DNA from: Liriodendron chinense
Lineage: Eukaryota > Streptophyta > Magnoliopsida > Magnoliales > Magnoliaceae
DNA: 64,000 nt
Assembly (NCBI GenBank): GCA_003013855.2
Contig: ML058588.1
Coordinates: 1,116,001-1,180,000, forward strand
Reading direction: 5' to 3'
The position numbers were made by a program, and so were the translations under genes. Position 1 is the stretch's first letter, and each line of letters opens with the position of its first letter. The notes under the pieces are model-generated. The model made no database searches. It was not told the origin of the DNA and was given only the letters and a program-made list of their open reading frames with translations. Shown here one piece after another: positions 42,549 through 53,173 of the stretch.

Positions 42549-43379
42549 AGAGCTAAAATAAAAGTCCTAGAGTTAGAGGGTGGTTTAAAGAAAATCTAAT
42601 AGGGTATTAATGAGAAAAATTGAGGTTAATGGTTTACCTAGCTCGTAGGTAGTGAATCTGAAACCCAGGACCAGATCGTACTCTCGAAATTTTATCTCTC
42701 GAACCAAACATAGGTTTCACCTGAAATTTGGAGGGCAATTTGATGGTTAGGTGGGGAATCACCCTAATTTTTCTCAGAATAAAAATCCTATGGTAATGTA
42801 TGATTCTGACCTCTACAAGTCTAAAAATCATAACAGTCTAGCAGCTTTCAGTGCAAGATTTTCTCTACTGGCAGAATTTTCACGATTTATCTAGATGTAT
42901 GATTATTCTGAAATTTTGTGGAGATGTTTTAGGATGAGTTAGAAACCTCCATAAAAATTTAAAATTTTTTTACAGCTATGAAAATGTAGTTATTACTGGT
43001 GGCATTTATGTTGGTTCGGAAAATCTGTCATAACAAAATAATTTAAAATAAAATAGCTATCCCTAAGATTTGAAGGAGTTAAAACCAATAATTCAGCGTA
43101 ATTCTTATCTAAATATGGGGAATTGATGAGTTCCCCAAAACTTTAAAAAAGAAAAAGTGAAAATTCACTTCCCAAAAATCCTAAATTTGCCAATTTCTAC
43201 GTTCACTGGCTACCCTAATGATTTCAAGGGGCCTATGTTTTGGTCTCTAAGTTCATAACATCTCATGCACCCAATGGGGATTGATCCCTAGGTATTTTCT
43301 TTCTAGTTCATGGGAACCTAAGCTCTAAGTGTGTATATTATGACATGAATTTGGCTTCATGCCCAAAGGTCCCGATTGA
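42549..43379 (-). other. 5' untranslated leader of element A
   Basis: AT-rich sequence between PBS and gag start; no ORF of interest. Confidence 0.6.
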
Positions 43380-43391
43380 GCTCTGATACCA
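43380..43391 (-). other. Primer-binding site of element A, initiator tRNA-Met type
   Basis: Minus strand TGGTATCAGAGC, two bases after the 5' LTR end; this is the classic complement of the plant tRNA-iMet 3' end. Confidence 0.92.
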
Positions 43392-43393
43392 AC

Positions 43394-45039
43394 TGTAACG
43401 ACCCGAGGTTTTCGACTCTCGTGTAGAACACGACGGCCGAATTCCCAAGTAAAACATGGACTAATTGATTTATTAAATAATGAAATATAGCATTCAAGCA
43501 CAATGGTGGAAATAAATGTTCATCTTATTCTATTAAAATTAGTACTTCATCATCAATGTTTAAATAAGGGAACCAACCAATATTCATACTAATCAACCAA
43601 AATATCAAACCATGTCTTCTCTGGAAGACTTATTACAATTTTCATAAATGTTACCACTAATCAAAAGAAATGTCAAATAAATAAAAATATCAACTAAATT
43701 CATTCAACATCTTCATCCACTATGTGATCGTACGAACCATCGAACTCTTCACTTTGAAAGTCGGGTTCGATACCTTGATCTTCACCTGCATCATCTAAAT
43801 TGCAATTAGGATATTGTTAAACGCTATCATAGTGGGGAATATTCCCTCCAAGATAATCAGGAATAATAATATACAAAACTTCGAGTAACGCAACACAATA
43901 ATATCTTTATTCAAACAAAACAATCAAGTAAAAATCTTTGTTAATACGATACATGGAATGCATGCTCTGGCTACGGCACCCCGACTAAACGAATGTGGGA
44001 AGCTCAAGTTGAGTCACCCCATACACACCCGTTAAACGAATGTGGGAAGCTAAGGTTGAGACACCCCATACACATACGTCAGTCACTAGTCACCAGAGTG
44101 AAATTAACCCAACTAATGGAAACGGAAAACCCCCAATACACTTCCACTAGATAGTGTATGACAAGAAATGGAACAAGTTCCTAAAACTTTATCCATGACA
44201 CCCAGAGGGGCTGGCTTACTAAGTCAAGCCCTAGTGTATGCATGAGTTTGTTTCTCCTTTTATTAAGTATTTTATAAACAACCTTTTTTAGCAACTGACT
44301 GGACACTCTGGGGAGTCGCAAGCGATCCAGCATAGGCCGACAGCTCGGGCTTAATGTCCATGGCACCAACCCCGGCTCATGAGAATTTGTATACCATTAG
44401 TGTCCACTCATTGTCCCGTTTTATGATTTCATCATGTCCCAAGAAGCCAATGTTGTACATTATGACCAAATTCATTAAAATACTCATGTAATGTAAATGG
44501 GTCCAATCAAACATCATGTATATGTAAGGATCCATTAACAAACAATCATTTCATTCTCTCAGTTAAGTCAATATATATTCTTCCATCATTGACACCTCTC
44601 ACGGGTTCCATCCCTCTACATCAAATAATTTTACCAACTTAGGGACAAAGAGTATACAATAATGAGATGTCCATATGATGATCTTATACACATATTTCAT
44701 ATCACAATATGAAAACCAATGTTACTTGTAACACATGGACTAAGAAAATAAGGGCATAGATTTCACAAAAATAAATGACACAAATACACATGCTTCTTAG
44801 CCAAAAATCTAAATAAGGAATCATATCACCATATAATGATATTCATTACAAATCTCACATCAAACTACATGTTATATAGATAAGCAATTTAAAACAAAAT
44901 AACTTCACATGCCACAAAGAAACTTATGATAATCGTGATATTATTAATGAAAGGCTTAAAGGAAAATCATCACCTTAAGATGGACTTAGAAAGGGGTTGT
45001 AGAATATCCTAACTGCTGGAAAAAATATGAGAAAGAAGG

Positions 45040-45080
<41 letters not shown>

Positions 45081-45211
45081 TCTCTCTCTTCCTCTTTCTC
45101 TCTCTTTCTCTCTCTAAATTCGTGTGTAATGCTCTATATGGCCAAGAGAGACCCTATTTATAGAGTTTGGGTCGGATTCTAGGGTTTAGAGTAGATAAGA
45201 AAGCAATAGAT
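43394..45211 (-). repeat. 5' LTR of element A, left part
   Basis: TGTAACGACCCGAGG at 43394; co-linear with 30202 onward. The palindrome near 43815 is half-decayed (GATATTGTTAAACGCTATC). It is interrupted by element B at 45217 and resumes at 54734. The (CT)n tract at 45043-45077 is longer than in the 3' LTR. Confidence 0.9.
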
Positions 45212-45598
45212 GGACGTGTTGGGGTCCCAAAAGTCAAGGACTTTGAAACAATGATTATGAGTGCCCAAATCATCACCTGATTAGATTTAGGGCCAGTGCA
45301 TCGAAAATCGCGGCGAAAATCATCACACATCACACTAGACCAGAAATAGAAAGTTGAGCCAGTGGTGGACCTCACCGGTCATCGTGATCAGAACCCCCAA
45401 ATTTGGGAGGGTTACCTCAACCATGAAGAAATAGAGCAAGTGCATCGACATCCATCGCAAAGCGGGCCCCACAAGCCCTCCGTTTCACAAAACCCAATTT
45501 TACAAAACACGAGTAGGTCAACGCGTCCAAAAATTCATTGTCCAGCGCATCATGAAATTCAGTGTTATAGTCAAAATAGCGGTGATCGTATATCATCA

Positions 45599-45833
45599 CG
45601 ACATCCTGATCCTGCGAGCAGCTTTATTCGACTCTCGAGATCATCTGCTCGCATCTCGCATATTAGATATATACGGCGCATAGTTACCGAGTCTTCGAGC
45701 CGACGTCCTGATCCTGTGAGTAGCTTTATTCGACTCTCGAGATCATCTGTTCGCGTCTCGCAGATTAGATATATACGGTGCACAGTTACCGAGTCTTCGA
45801 GCCGACGTCCTGATCCTGCGAGCAGCTTTATGG
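45599..45833. repeat. 102-bp tandem repeat in B 5' LTR (2.3 copies)
   Basis: Units start CGACRTCCTGATCCTG at 45599, 45701 and 45803, with CTCTCGAGATCATCTG and TTACCGAGTCTTCGAGC. The 3' LTR has one more unit. Confidence 0.9.
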
Positions 45834-45880
45834 TCATTAGTCGAATATTTGAAGGCGGTCTCCTATTGGCCGACTTCGGG

Positions 45881-45888
45881 TATAAATA
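45881..45888 (+). promoter_or_regulatory. Putative TATA box of B 5' LTR
   Basis: TATAAATA in the context GGGTATAAATACCCC, just after the 102-bp repeats; conserved in the 3' LTR (53166) and in C (11157). Confidence 0.65.
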
Positions 45889-47245
45889 CCCCCCCCCCCT
45901 TTCGCTTCATACGGACGGATCTAGAGAAGGAGAGAGATTTGTGTTTTTGAGGTCGCCGGAATCCCTTTTCCGACTGCAGCAGGTTTGGTGGAGAGCCTAA
46001 AAATGTACAAGTGTAGTAGCGCGTCGCAGAATACGTTGCACCAAGCCTATTTTATCGACGCACTGGCCCCAGCGCGTCACTAAAATACCCCAGCGCATCA
46101 CTAAAATACCCCAGCGGATTAAAAATATAAATATTCCTAAGCAGCAATCATTTTTGGACGCACTGGCTCCAGCGCATTAGTAAAATCAAGCCAGCGGATC
46201 ATAAAAATCAGCACTTTGAACGTTCATTTCAGCACCTTCAGATCTTCATTTTATGATGTTTTCGAACCCTGTTTGGGCCTATTTTGGGTATTTCGAGCGT
46301 TCCGGACGCAATGGAGCAGTCAAATAACTCATCCGGGCCACCCAATGAGCAAAATACAAGCTTTCAGAGTTTGATCCGATCCAACGAGATGAACGAAGTA
46401 ACTTCTCGAAAAAAGGCCGCCAGTGTCCAGAATCATACTGATGTATCATCATTACATGTACTATCATAATATGACCCAGATTCAGGTCCGGACTAAGCAA
46501 AGGGGACTATGGTTAACACGATAAACCATACCAGGAGAGTTCCAAACTACCACACACAATATGTTAAAGACTGACACTTCAAGAACAGTCGATGCCCTAC
46601 CCATCCAAATGGCATCCGCTGGTTGAGATGCTCAGGTACATACAACTGCAGATCGGTCTTCCCGCGTTCACCCGTCACAAATGACGGGCGCAGGCCCAGA
46701 GTCGCACCCCTCGGTTAAAAGCCCTGACAGTCTTAGCCCGGATCTTTGGTTAAAACATGGGACATAGACATCCAACTCATACAAAGATGGATCAGTCCAT
46801 AACAAAAACACAACAAATACAGGTCTCCACGACCATACAAATACAGGTCTCCACAACCATACAAACACAGGTCTCTTCGACCGCACAAAATACAAGTCTC
46901 TACGACCATGAACTCTAAGGCCATAGTCCCTGATTACTTAGTTTTCTGCCCATCGATTTGGGCCTTTTCCTGAATACTCCACCCCATGTACAATTGCTAT
47001 TCATAGTGGAGTTTTGTCGCTTTGTGCAGTGGTTTTCTCCCGCAAGGGTTTCCACGTAAAAATCTTTGTGTTATTTGTGGCGTGCATGATTTATACTTTT
47101 GCTTCCTTATTTGCTTTATTTTATTTGTCTCTGAGGCGTAAACATTTACTTTTGCCTTTTAATCAAGGGTGATCGATCCACTCGATGTAATTAAGGGCTC
47201 GTGCCAGATCACAGCCTGGAATGTACAAGATCTCAGGATCTCTGG

Positions 47246-47251
47246 AATAAA
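47246..47251 (+). terminator. Poly(A) signal in B 5' LTR
   Basis: AATAAA before ATTCGCCTTGCG; equivalent site at 54580-54585 in the 3' LTR. Confidence 0.5.
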
Positions 47252-47397
47252 ATTCGCCTTGCGATATCTCTTCTCTTGTGTACTTTTGTGAATGCTTGTG
47301 ATTGTCTACGAATGTTTCTATTATTTAGAACCCCAGAGCAACAAAACACCACATTTCAGAAATTGTCATTGTGATCCATTTTCTAGTTCCAACAAAC

Positions 47398-47414
47398 TGG
47401 CGACTCTGCTGGGG
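47398..47414 (+). other. Primer-binding site of element B, probably tRNA-Arg type
   Basis: TGGCGACTCTGCTGGGG three bases after the LTR. Its complement ends CAGAGTCGCCA, which fits the acceptor arm of a tRNA beginning GACTCTG, as several plant tRNA-Arg do. The tRNA assignment is an inference from memory. Confidence 0.65.
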
Positions 47415-47739
47415 ATCGAACTATACCAAAATCTCTGGTTATATCTGAATGTAGAAACACTCTAAGATCAATTACTTGCAAACACGAATCTACGCATAGG
47501 AAAGCTACCGCGAGGCGTAATGTTTCAGCACCCCTCGGGCGTCAAACTGGCGACTCTCAACGGAGAACGTTCTTCCCTTCATCTCTAAGGCAATAGACGA
47601 TAAATCAAAGGTTTTCAACCCCACAAACTTCGACAAATGCACAAGTATTTGTCTTCTTCTTGCTTATTCCTATTAGTTTATGTACCGTGATCGATGGGCT
47701 CATACTCCCGGCCGCATTTATGAACTGTTCTAATGATTT

Positions 47740-48585
47740 TATGACAAAGCAGAATTAGCAAGATACTAACAAAGACAGGAGAGATGGCACAACTCATGCG
47801 TCTTCCTCACAACAGGGAGATTTAGCTTCCCCCACTTCGCCGCAACCGCGACAGTCGTTCTTGAATCAGACTGGCAGCTGGTTCACAAGTGCGAGCAAAA
47901 GAAATGATTAAAGAAAGCAGTAACAAGGACCTCATGCGAAAAGAAGAATGTTGTTGAGCCACACCTTGTGATCAAGAAACAGTAGCAGTATATTCAGACT
48001 AACAGAGTCAATAAAACTGGTAGGACTACGACAACAAAGAGAACTCAAAGTTTCATCTTTATAGCCGATGAATTCCTAGCACTGTCAAGAAAAGGCCTAA
48101 GATTACAACTCGTAAGGTAGATGAAGAAATAACAGGGGCATCCATCACAAAGGTCGTCATGGTAGAGCAGAAACCACAACTAGCATAAGTCGTAATGGTC
48201 CAGGTCGTCGAGGAAGAAGAGCCAAGTGATCAGAAAGACGAATCACCAACTATCCAAGAACAGATTGATAAGTTGGCTTAAGCCCAAGAAGACATGACGA
48301 GGGAACTGAGAGAAATCAAGGAGATTCTACCAGCACTAGTTGCGCAAGGGGCAGTTCAAAGCGTCGTTGTGCTCGCTAAACAATTGATGGAGGAATCGCA
48401 AGGGGCAGCTGAGAGACCTATGGTTGTAGAGTCACAGGTTCGGCCCAGAAATGTCTCATTCAAGCATACTACTGCACTGCCATCACAGATGACGAGGGAA
48501 ATGTTATCTCAAAAAAGTCAAAGGGAAAAGACTAAGACGTGAAATGGGAAAAGTTACCGACATTGACGAGAGAAAGAACCCTTTG
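47740..48585 (+). pseudogene. Decayed gag region of element B
   Basis: Fragments such as GTTHASSSQQGDLASPTSPQ near 47790 and the open stretch MTRELREIKEILPALVAQGA from 48294, a helical segment like the N-terminal region of Tat gag proteins. Stops and frame changes separate them; no gag core or zinc knuckle is left. The call rests on position and composition. Confidence 0.45.
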
Positions 48586-49523
48586 TAAACCCACGGTTCG
48601 CGGCAGAAGTAACTCGAGGTCGCCGCAATAGCCTTAAATAGGCCTAACGCTTTCAAGGTCTCCCTATGGCGTTCCAAAATCCGGTTCGCCCATGCCTCGT
48701 ATCCGGGATGAGCAATCAAATGACTGCGGGTCCGGAAGGCACCCGATAACCAGATCTCTGTATCGCCTAGGTGATGAAATCTTTGCCGGAGAGTTTCAAA
48801 GTAATGTGTTGGGAAAGGCCGATGGGGGTCCTGATTCGGCTCTAAAAATATCATAAACTTTGGGTCCAAGACAGCTTGACGCCTGCCATTCTCAGACAGG
48901 GAATAGTTGAGAAAAGGCCTAGGAATAAATGTCCATGTCTCCATGCTAAAAAACGAGTTTACGCGGCACACATCTGCAGGCTCGATACTGGGAAGAGAGC
49001 GATGCCGCTGGAAACTTTTAGTGGATCTAATATACCCTCGTGTATAAGGGTTCCGAATAGCAAGAGGAGAAGTGACTGGCTTTACGGTTGACCAAACGAT
49101 CCTCATTTTGTCAGACTTGGACCTGGTCTGCTTCTCCAGGTATACTTTTTTCGCGCCCTTGTCGGCCCTCTTCAGGCGACCGTGTCTAGCCGATTGGCCG
49201 GGGGCCAACGGACTCGCCTCGCCCTCTTCGGAACCTGTTGTCCTGTCACTTCGGAAACCCCGCAAAGGAGCAAACCAGGAGTCCCATTATTCCTGTGTAC
49301 CTTTTTCCGGAGGAGGTGGTACAACCCGGTCACAGAGAATCTTCTTTTGCATGTCCTTGGGCAACGTCAGTATACGTTCATAGAAATTGAAAGTTTCCGG
49401 GGGCAGAAACCTTTGGGGATTCTGATCAGACGGGCGAACGACATTCCTCGAAGCTGCCCGCTTGCGCTTTGAAGGAGTCAATGGAGGACCTGAAGGACCA
49501 GCCTCAGAGGGGTCGCTAGCCAT
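48586..49523 (-). pseudogene. Antisense PMD gene of element B, N-terminal half
   Basis: ATG at 49523: MASDPSEAGPSGPPLTPSKR, then PPETFNFYERILTLPKDMQK, KKILCDRVVPPPP, SIEPADVCRVNSFFSMETW and a longer tail than the C copy reads in one frame (FETLRQRFHHLGDTEIWLSG, HPGYEAWANRILERHRETL, YFCREPWVYKGF). After YKGF at about 48586 the sequence switches to element gag-side DNA, so the PMD core is deleted. One stop, TAA for Gln at 49287-49289 (TQE-stop-WDSW), interrupts it. By eye it is about two thirds identical to the C copy, which confirms the family. Confidence 0.85.
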
Positions 49524-49752
49524 CACAATCTTTAACGGCACACGAAAAGCTTGGATATAGCTCAAAGCAAGAGGAAATGCACACAAAAGAAATCGATATT
49601 CTCAAAGTTCAAGAGAATGCAAAGTAGCAGGCAAAGGAGGCACGGGCACCAATAAATGAATCAAGGTCATAGTAAAATGCATTCGAACTGGCAAAAGAGG
49701 AAATAGCACTGTTGTAGACAAATTTGGCTTTAAAGAGAAGTGAGGAATCGCG

Positions 49753-50003
49753 GTCGCATCTCCAAAATGCGACCAGCCTGGCTCGTGCTCGACGAAAGGG
49801 GTCTCATCTCCAAAATGCGACCAGCCCGGCTCGTGCTCGACAAAAGGGGTTGCATCTCCAAAATACGACCAGCCCGGCTTGCACTCGACGAAAGGGGTCG
49901 CATCTCCAAAATACGACCAGCCCGGCTCGCGCTCGACGAAAGGGGTCGCATCTCCAAAATGCCACCAGCTTGGCTCGCGCTCGACGAAAGGGGTCGCATC
50001 TTC
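49753..50003. repeat. 48-bp minisatellite in element B (5 units)
   Basis: Units GTCGCATCTCCAAAATGCGA... start at 49753, 49801, 49849, 49897, 49945, with a partial at 49993. Because 48 is a multiple of three, several frames stay open; I do not regard them as genes. Confidence 0.92.
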
Positions 50004-50135
50004 ACCATTCAAGCACTCTTGATATGAGCAGCCCTGGTCTCTGGTCTCTAGTCTCTGGCGAGGACGTCCTTCAGCTCATAGTACCAACAGCCTATATAGG
50101 CCGATTTTGGCTTGTTTCTATTTGTAGCTCCAAAC

Positions 50136-50400
50136 CATACAGCCTCCAGGATACGAGGATAAACTGAACCAGATAGCCTCCAGGATACGAGGATAAACTG
50201 AACCATACAGCCTCCAGGATACGATGATAAACTGAACCACACAGCCTCCAGGATACGAGGATAAACTGAACCATACAGCCTCCAGGATACGAGGATAAAC
50301 TGAACATACAGCCTCCAGGATACGAGGATAAACTGAATCATACAGCCTCCAGGATATGAGGATAAACTGAACCATACAGCCTCCGGGTTACGAGGATAAA
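50136..50400. repeat. 34-bp minisatellite in element B (~8 units)
   Basis: CAGCCTCCAGGATACGAGG with AATAAACTGAACC-type linker; unit starts at 50141, 50175, 50209, 50243 and so on. Confidence 0.92.
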
Positions 50401-50405
50401 CTGAA

Positions 50406-50596
50406 CCAATACAATTCTAAAATACCCCAGGCTTCGGGTATAAACCAGCCAATACAATTCAAAAAATACCCCAGGCTTCGGGTATAAACCAGCCAATACA
50501 ATTCTAAAATACCCTAGGCTTCGGGTGTAAACCAGCCAATACAATTCTAAGATACCCCAGGCTACGGGTCTAAACTGAACCAATACAGTTCTAAAT
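50406..50596. repeat. 43-bp minisatellite in element B (~4.5 units)
   Basis: CCAATACAATTCTAAAATAC then CCCAGGCTTCGGGTATAAAC; starts at 50406, 50449, 50493, 50536. Confidence 0.92.
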
Positions 50597-51530
50597 CCAA
50601 GACTGAAGATCATAATCGTCGATCGCAATCATATCTTCAAAATTTTAAATCGGTTTAGTCGGACTAGAGAAGCTCATTATATAGAAGACCCATATAAGAT
50701 ACAACACTTTCATATCATTACTCCATCAGGGGTTTTCTTACTATCGTTATGGCCTTCTTTTACTCTATATGGGGCAATTCAGAGTTAATGATCTCTTATA
50801 TGTATATAGCTTCATATGAAGATGGTTAGGGTATTCTCTTGTGTATTATTTTGCGTCAAAACGTCTCCAGCTCTCCCTTATAAATGATTTCACAACAAGA
50901 GCATGCGATTGAAGATTATGATCAACCGACCTTCAATACGGATTCCTAAAGTAGAGAAGTGTTTATCAAAGTATCTTTATAAATTTGAATCCTGGTATAT
51001 GATGCTATTCCCTTGTATGCTTGGTATATGGTTTCATACAAAGATGGTTTGGGCATTCTATTATATCTTATTTCGCATCAGAATATCTTCAACTTTCTCC
51101 TATGAAATGTTTTACAATAAAAGCATGCAATTGAAGATTATGATTAGCTGGCCTTCGATATGGATTCCTAGAACAAGGGGATTTCTTCATCAAGTCCCGA
51201 TATATATCTCCATGCCGTAAGTATAGACTGAATCTTATGTCGTCAAGTTATGTCAGACTTAAAGATACATTCCTGAATTCTTGAAGATAAACATGAAGCA
51301 CAACAAGCTTATATATCCACTAAAGCAACGACATGCAAACGAAGATCAGGAAAGTCAAAAGGAAAGTAATCTTGCCAAGTACTTATCCTCTTTCAATCCA
51401 TTTATCATATCTCTTGATTCGCTTATCACTTTATTTGTGACTAACATAACAAAAATCACGTGAATAGTATACATATCATTACAATATCCATTACAACATA
51501 TTTTGAGTTACAAACAGAGATTGTTACAGT
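50597..51530. other. Non-coding 3' part of element B
   Basis: AT-rich. Two similar stretches, near 50690-50990 and 50990-51190, share CATATGAAGATGG, GCATGCGATTGAAGATTATGA and CCTTCAATACGGATTCCTA-like text, so a diverged ~230-bp duplication is likely. No gene seen. Confidence 0.5.
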
Positions 51531-52238
51531 TTAGTCGTCTAAAGTTTTCAAACATTGATCTAACAAGTTGACTGCAGATTCTTCAATCACCTTCTGTACT
51601 GTTTCAGCCTCAGCTAAGACTTGGGCAGGGTCAGGAATATCCTGAAGAGATTGCTTCAGCTCTGTAACTTGGGCCCTCACAGCATTACACTTTGCTTCAT
51701 GCTGGTCGGAAGACTGCAGACGTGCCTTCTGATCGCTGAACTTCGAAAGCTTGAGATGGACGATAGAATGTTCGGCTTGTAACCGGGCCATCTCATTTTC
51801 AATCTCCGCGAGACGTTTAGTAGCCTCTTGGCATTCAGCGTCAGCAGCCTGCCAATCTTTCCTTACTGCAGCCACGTCCGCCTCTTGTGACTCAAGCTTC
51901 GGAAGGAGGGACCGCAAGTGGCCGTGTTTTTCCTCGATAGAAGGATCAACCTTGAAGAGCCTCGCTTCGGTTACTCGAGCCATCCCTTCCTTGAACTGAG
52001 TTACATGGCCGATGATCAAAGAAGTGTCAATCCCGAGCCACGTAGCGTTAAGCTCTAATGCCTGCAGTGCCTCGTCCAAGATAGACCATTCATCCCCATT
52101 CTTCAACGAGTCAACGATGTCAGACAGTAAGCTCTTCAGAAGATTCGCTTTGGTCCTTGATAAGCCTCGGAGAGATAAAAGGAATACCTCAGGCAAGACT
52201 ACAGGAACCGGGATGCAGGCAGGAGCAGTGACTGACAA
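51531..52238 (-). CDS. Antisense ORF of element B, coiled-coil protein (235 aa)
   Basis: Intact frame from MSVTAPACIPVPVVLPEVF to LLDQCLKTLDD, ending 150 bases inside the PPT side of the element and transcribed toward the PMD gene. Residues ~35-60 form a helical block (KANLLKSLLSDIVDSLKNGD). Residues ~120-200 look like a long coiled coil with Leu/Ala/Glu heptads (WQAADAECQEATKRLAEIEN, EMARLQAEHSIVHLKLSKF). No catalytic motif, signal peptide or zinc site is seen. Size and place match the 235-aa ORF of C (9236-8529), though residue-level similarity is weak by eye. It may be an oligomerising partner of PMD, but that is speculation. Confidence 0.6.
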   Translation of the reverse strand: MSVTAPACIPVPVVLPEVFLLSLRGLSRTKANLLKSLLSDIVDSLKNGDEWSILDEALQALELNATWLGIDTSLIIGHVTQFKEGMARVTEARLFKVDPSIEEKHGHLRSLLPKLESQEADVAAVRKDWQAADAECQEATKRLAEIENEMARLQAEHSIVHLKLSKFSDQKARLQSSDQHEAKCNAVRAQVTELKQSLQDIPDPAQVLAEAETVQKVIEESAVNLLDQCLKTLDD

Positions 52239-52387
52239 AAGGAATGATGAACATTAGCACACAGAAGAAAGAAAAAGCACGTGAAGCTACTCGCGTAAAG
52301 TCAGAAAGGCTAAGAAAAGACATGCAAAGTGGGACCCGAAAATTCCGACGCGATGCAATGGACGTCCGATGTCCATCCCAATGCATC

Positions 52388-52396
52388 GGAGGGGAA
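52388..52396 (+). other. Polypurine tract of element B
   Basis: GGAGGGGAA, two bases before the 3' LTR start. Confidence 0.75.
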
Positions 52397-52781
52397 TCTG
52401 TTGGGGTCCCAAAAGTCAAGGACTTCGAAACAATGATTATGAGTATCCAAATCATCACCTGATTAGATTTAGAGCCAGTGCATCGGAAATCGCGGTGAAA
52501 ATCACCACACATCACACTAGACCAAAAATGAAAAGTTGAGCCAGTGGTGGACCTCAGCGGTCATCATGATCAGAACTCCCTAAATTTGGGAGGGTTACCT
52601 CAACCATGAAGAAATAGAGCCAGTGCATCGACATCCATCGCAAAGCGGGCCCCACAAGCCCTCCGTTTCGCAAAACCCAATTTTACAAAACACGAGTAGG
52701 TCAGCGCATCCAGAAATTCATTGTCCAGCGCATCATGAAATTCAGTGTTATAGTCAAAATAGCGGTGATCGTATATCATCA

Positions 52782-53117
52782 TGACGTCCTAATCCTGCGA
52801 GCAGCTTTATTTGACTCTCGAGATCATCTGCTCGCGTCACGCATATTAGATATATGCGGCGCACAGTTACCGAGTCTTCGAGCCGACGTCCTGATCCTGC
52901 GAGCAGCTTTATTCGACTCTCGAAATCATCTGCTCGCGTCTCGCATATTAAATATATACGGTGCACAGTTACCGAGTCTTCGAGCCGACGTCCTGATCCT
53001 GCGAGCAGCTTTATTTGACTCTCGAGATCATCTGCTCGCGTCTCGCATATTAGATATATACGGTGCACAGTTACCGAGTCTTCGAGCCGACGTCCTGATC
53101 CTACGAGCTGCTTTATG
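52782..53117. repeat. 102-bp tandem repeat in B 3' LTR (3.3 copies)
   Basis: Unit starts 52782, 52884, 52986 and 53088; same unit as 45599-45833. Confidence 0.9.
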
Positions 53118-53165
53118 GTCATTAGTCGAATATTTAAAGGTGGTCTCCTATTGGCCGACTTCGGG

Positions 53166-53173
53166 TATAAATA
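53166..53173 (+). promoter_or_regulatory. Putative TATA box of B 3' LTR
   Basis: TATAAATA followed by an 18-base C run; equivalent to 45881. Confidence 0.6.

Larger units (their letters stand above)
45217..47394 (+). repeat. 5' LTR of element B (2178 bp)
   Basis: TGTTGGGGTCCCAAAAG to TCTAGTTCCAACA. It holds a 102-bp tandem repeat (2.3 copies), TATAAATACC followed by a poly-C run (45881-45900), and AATAAA at 47246. Confidence 0.92.

Noticed and set aside
49724..50167. Open frames with 16-aa repeats (HLQNATSLARARRKGS type)
   Set aside because: They arise because the 48-bp minisatellite unit is divisible by three; several frames on both strands are open at once.
50048..50628. Open minus-strand frames with ILEAVWFSLSSYPGGC-type repeats
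   Set aside because: By-product of the 34-bp and 43-bp minisatellites; no start context or homology.
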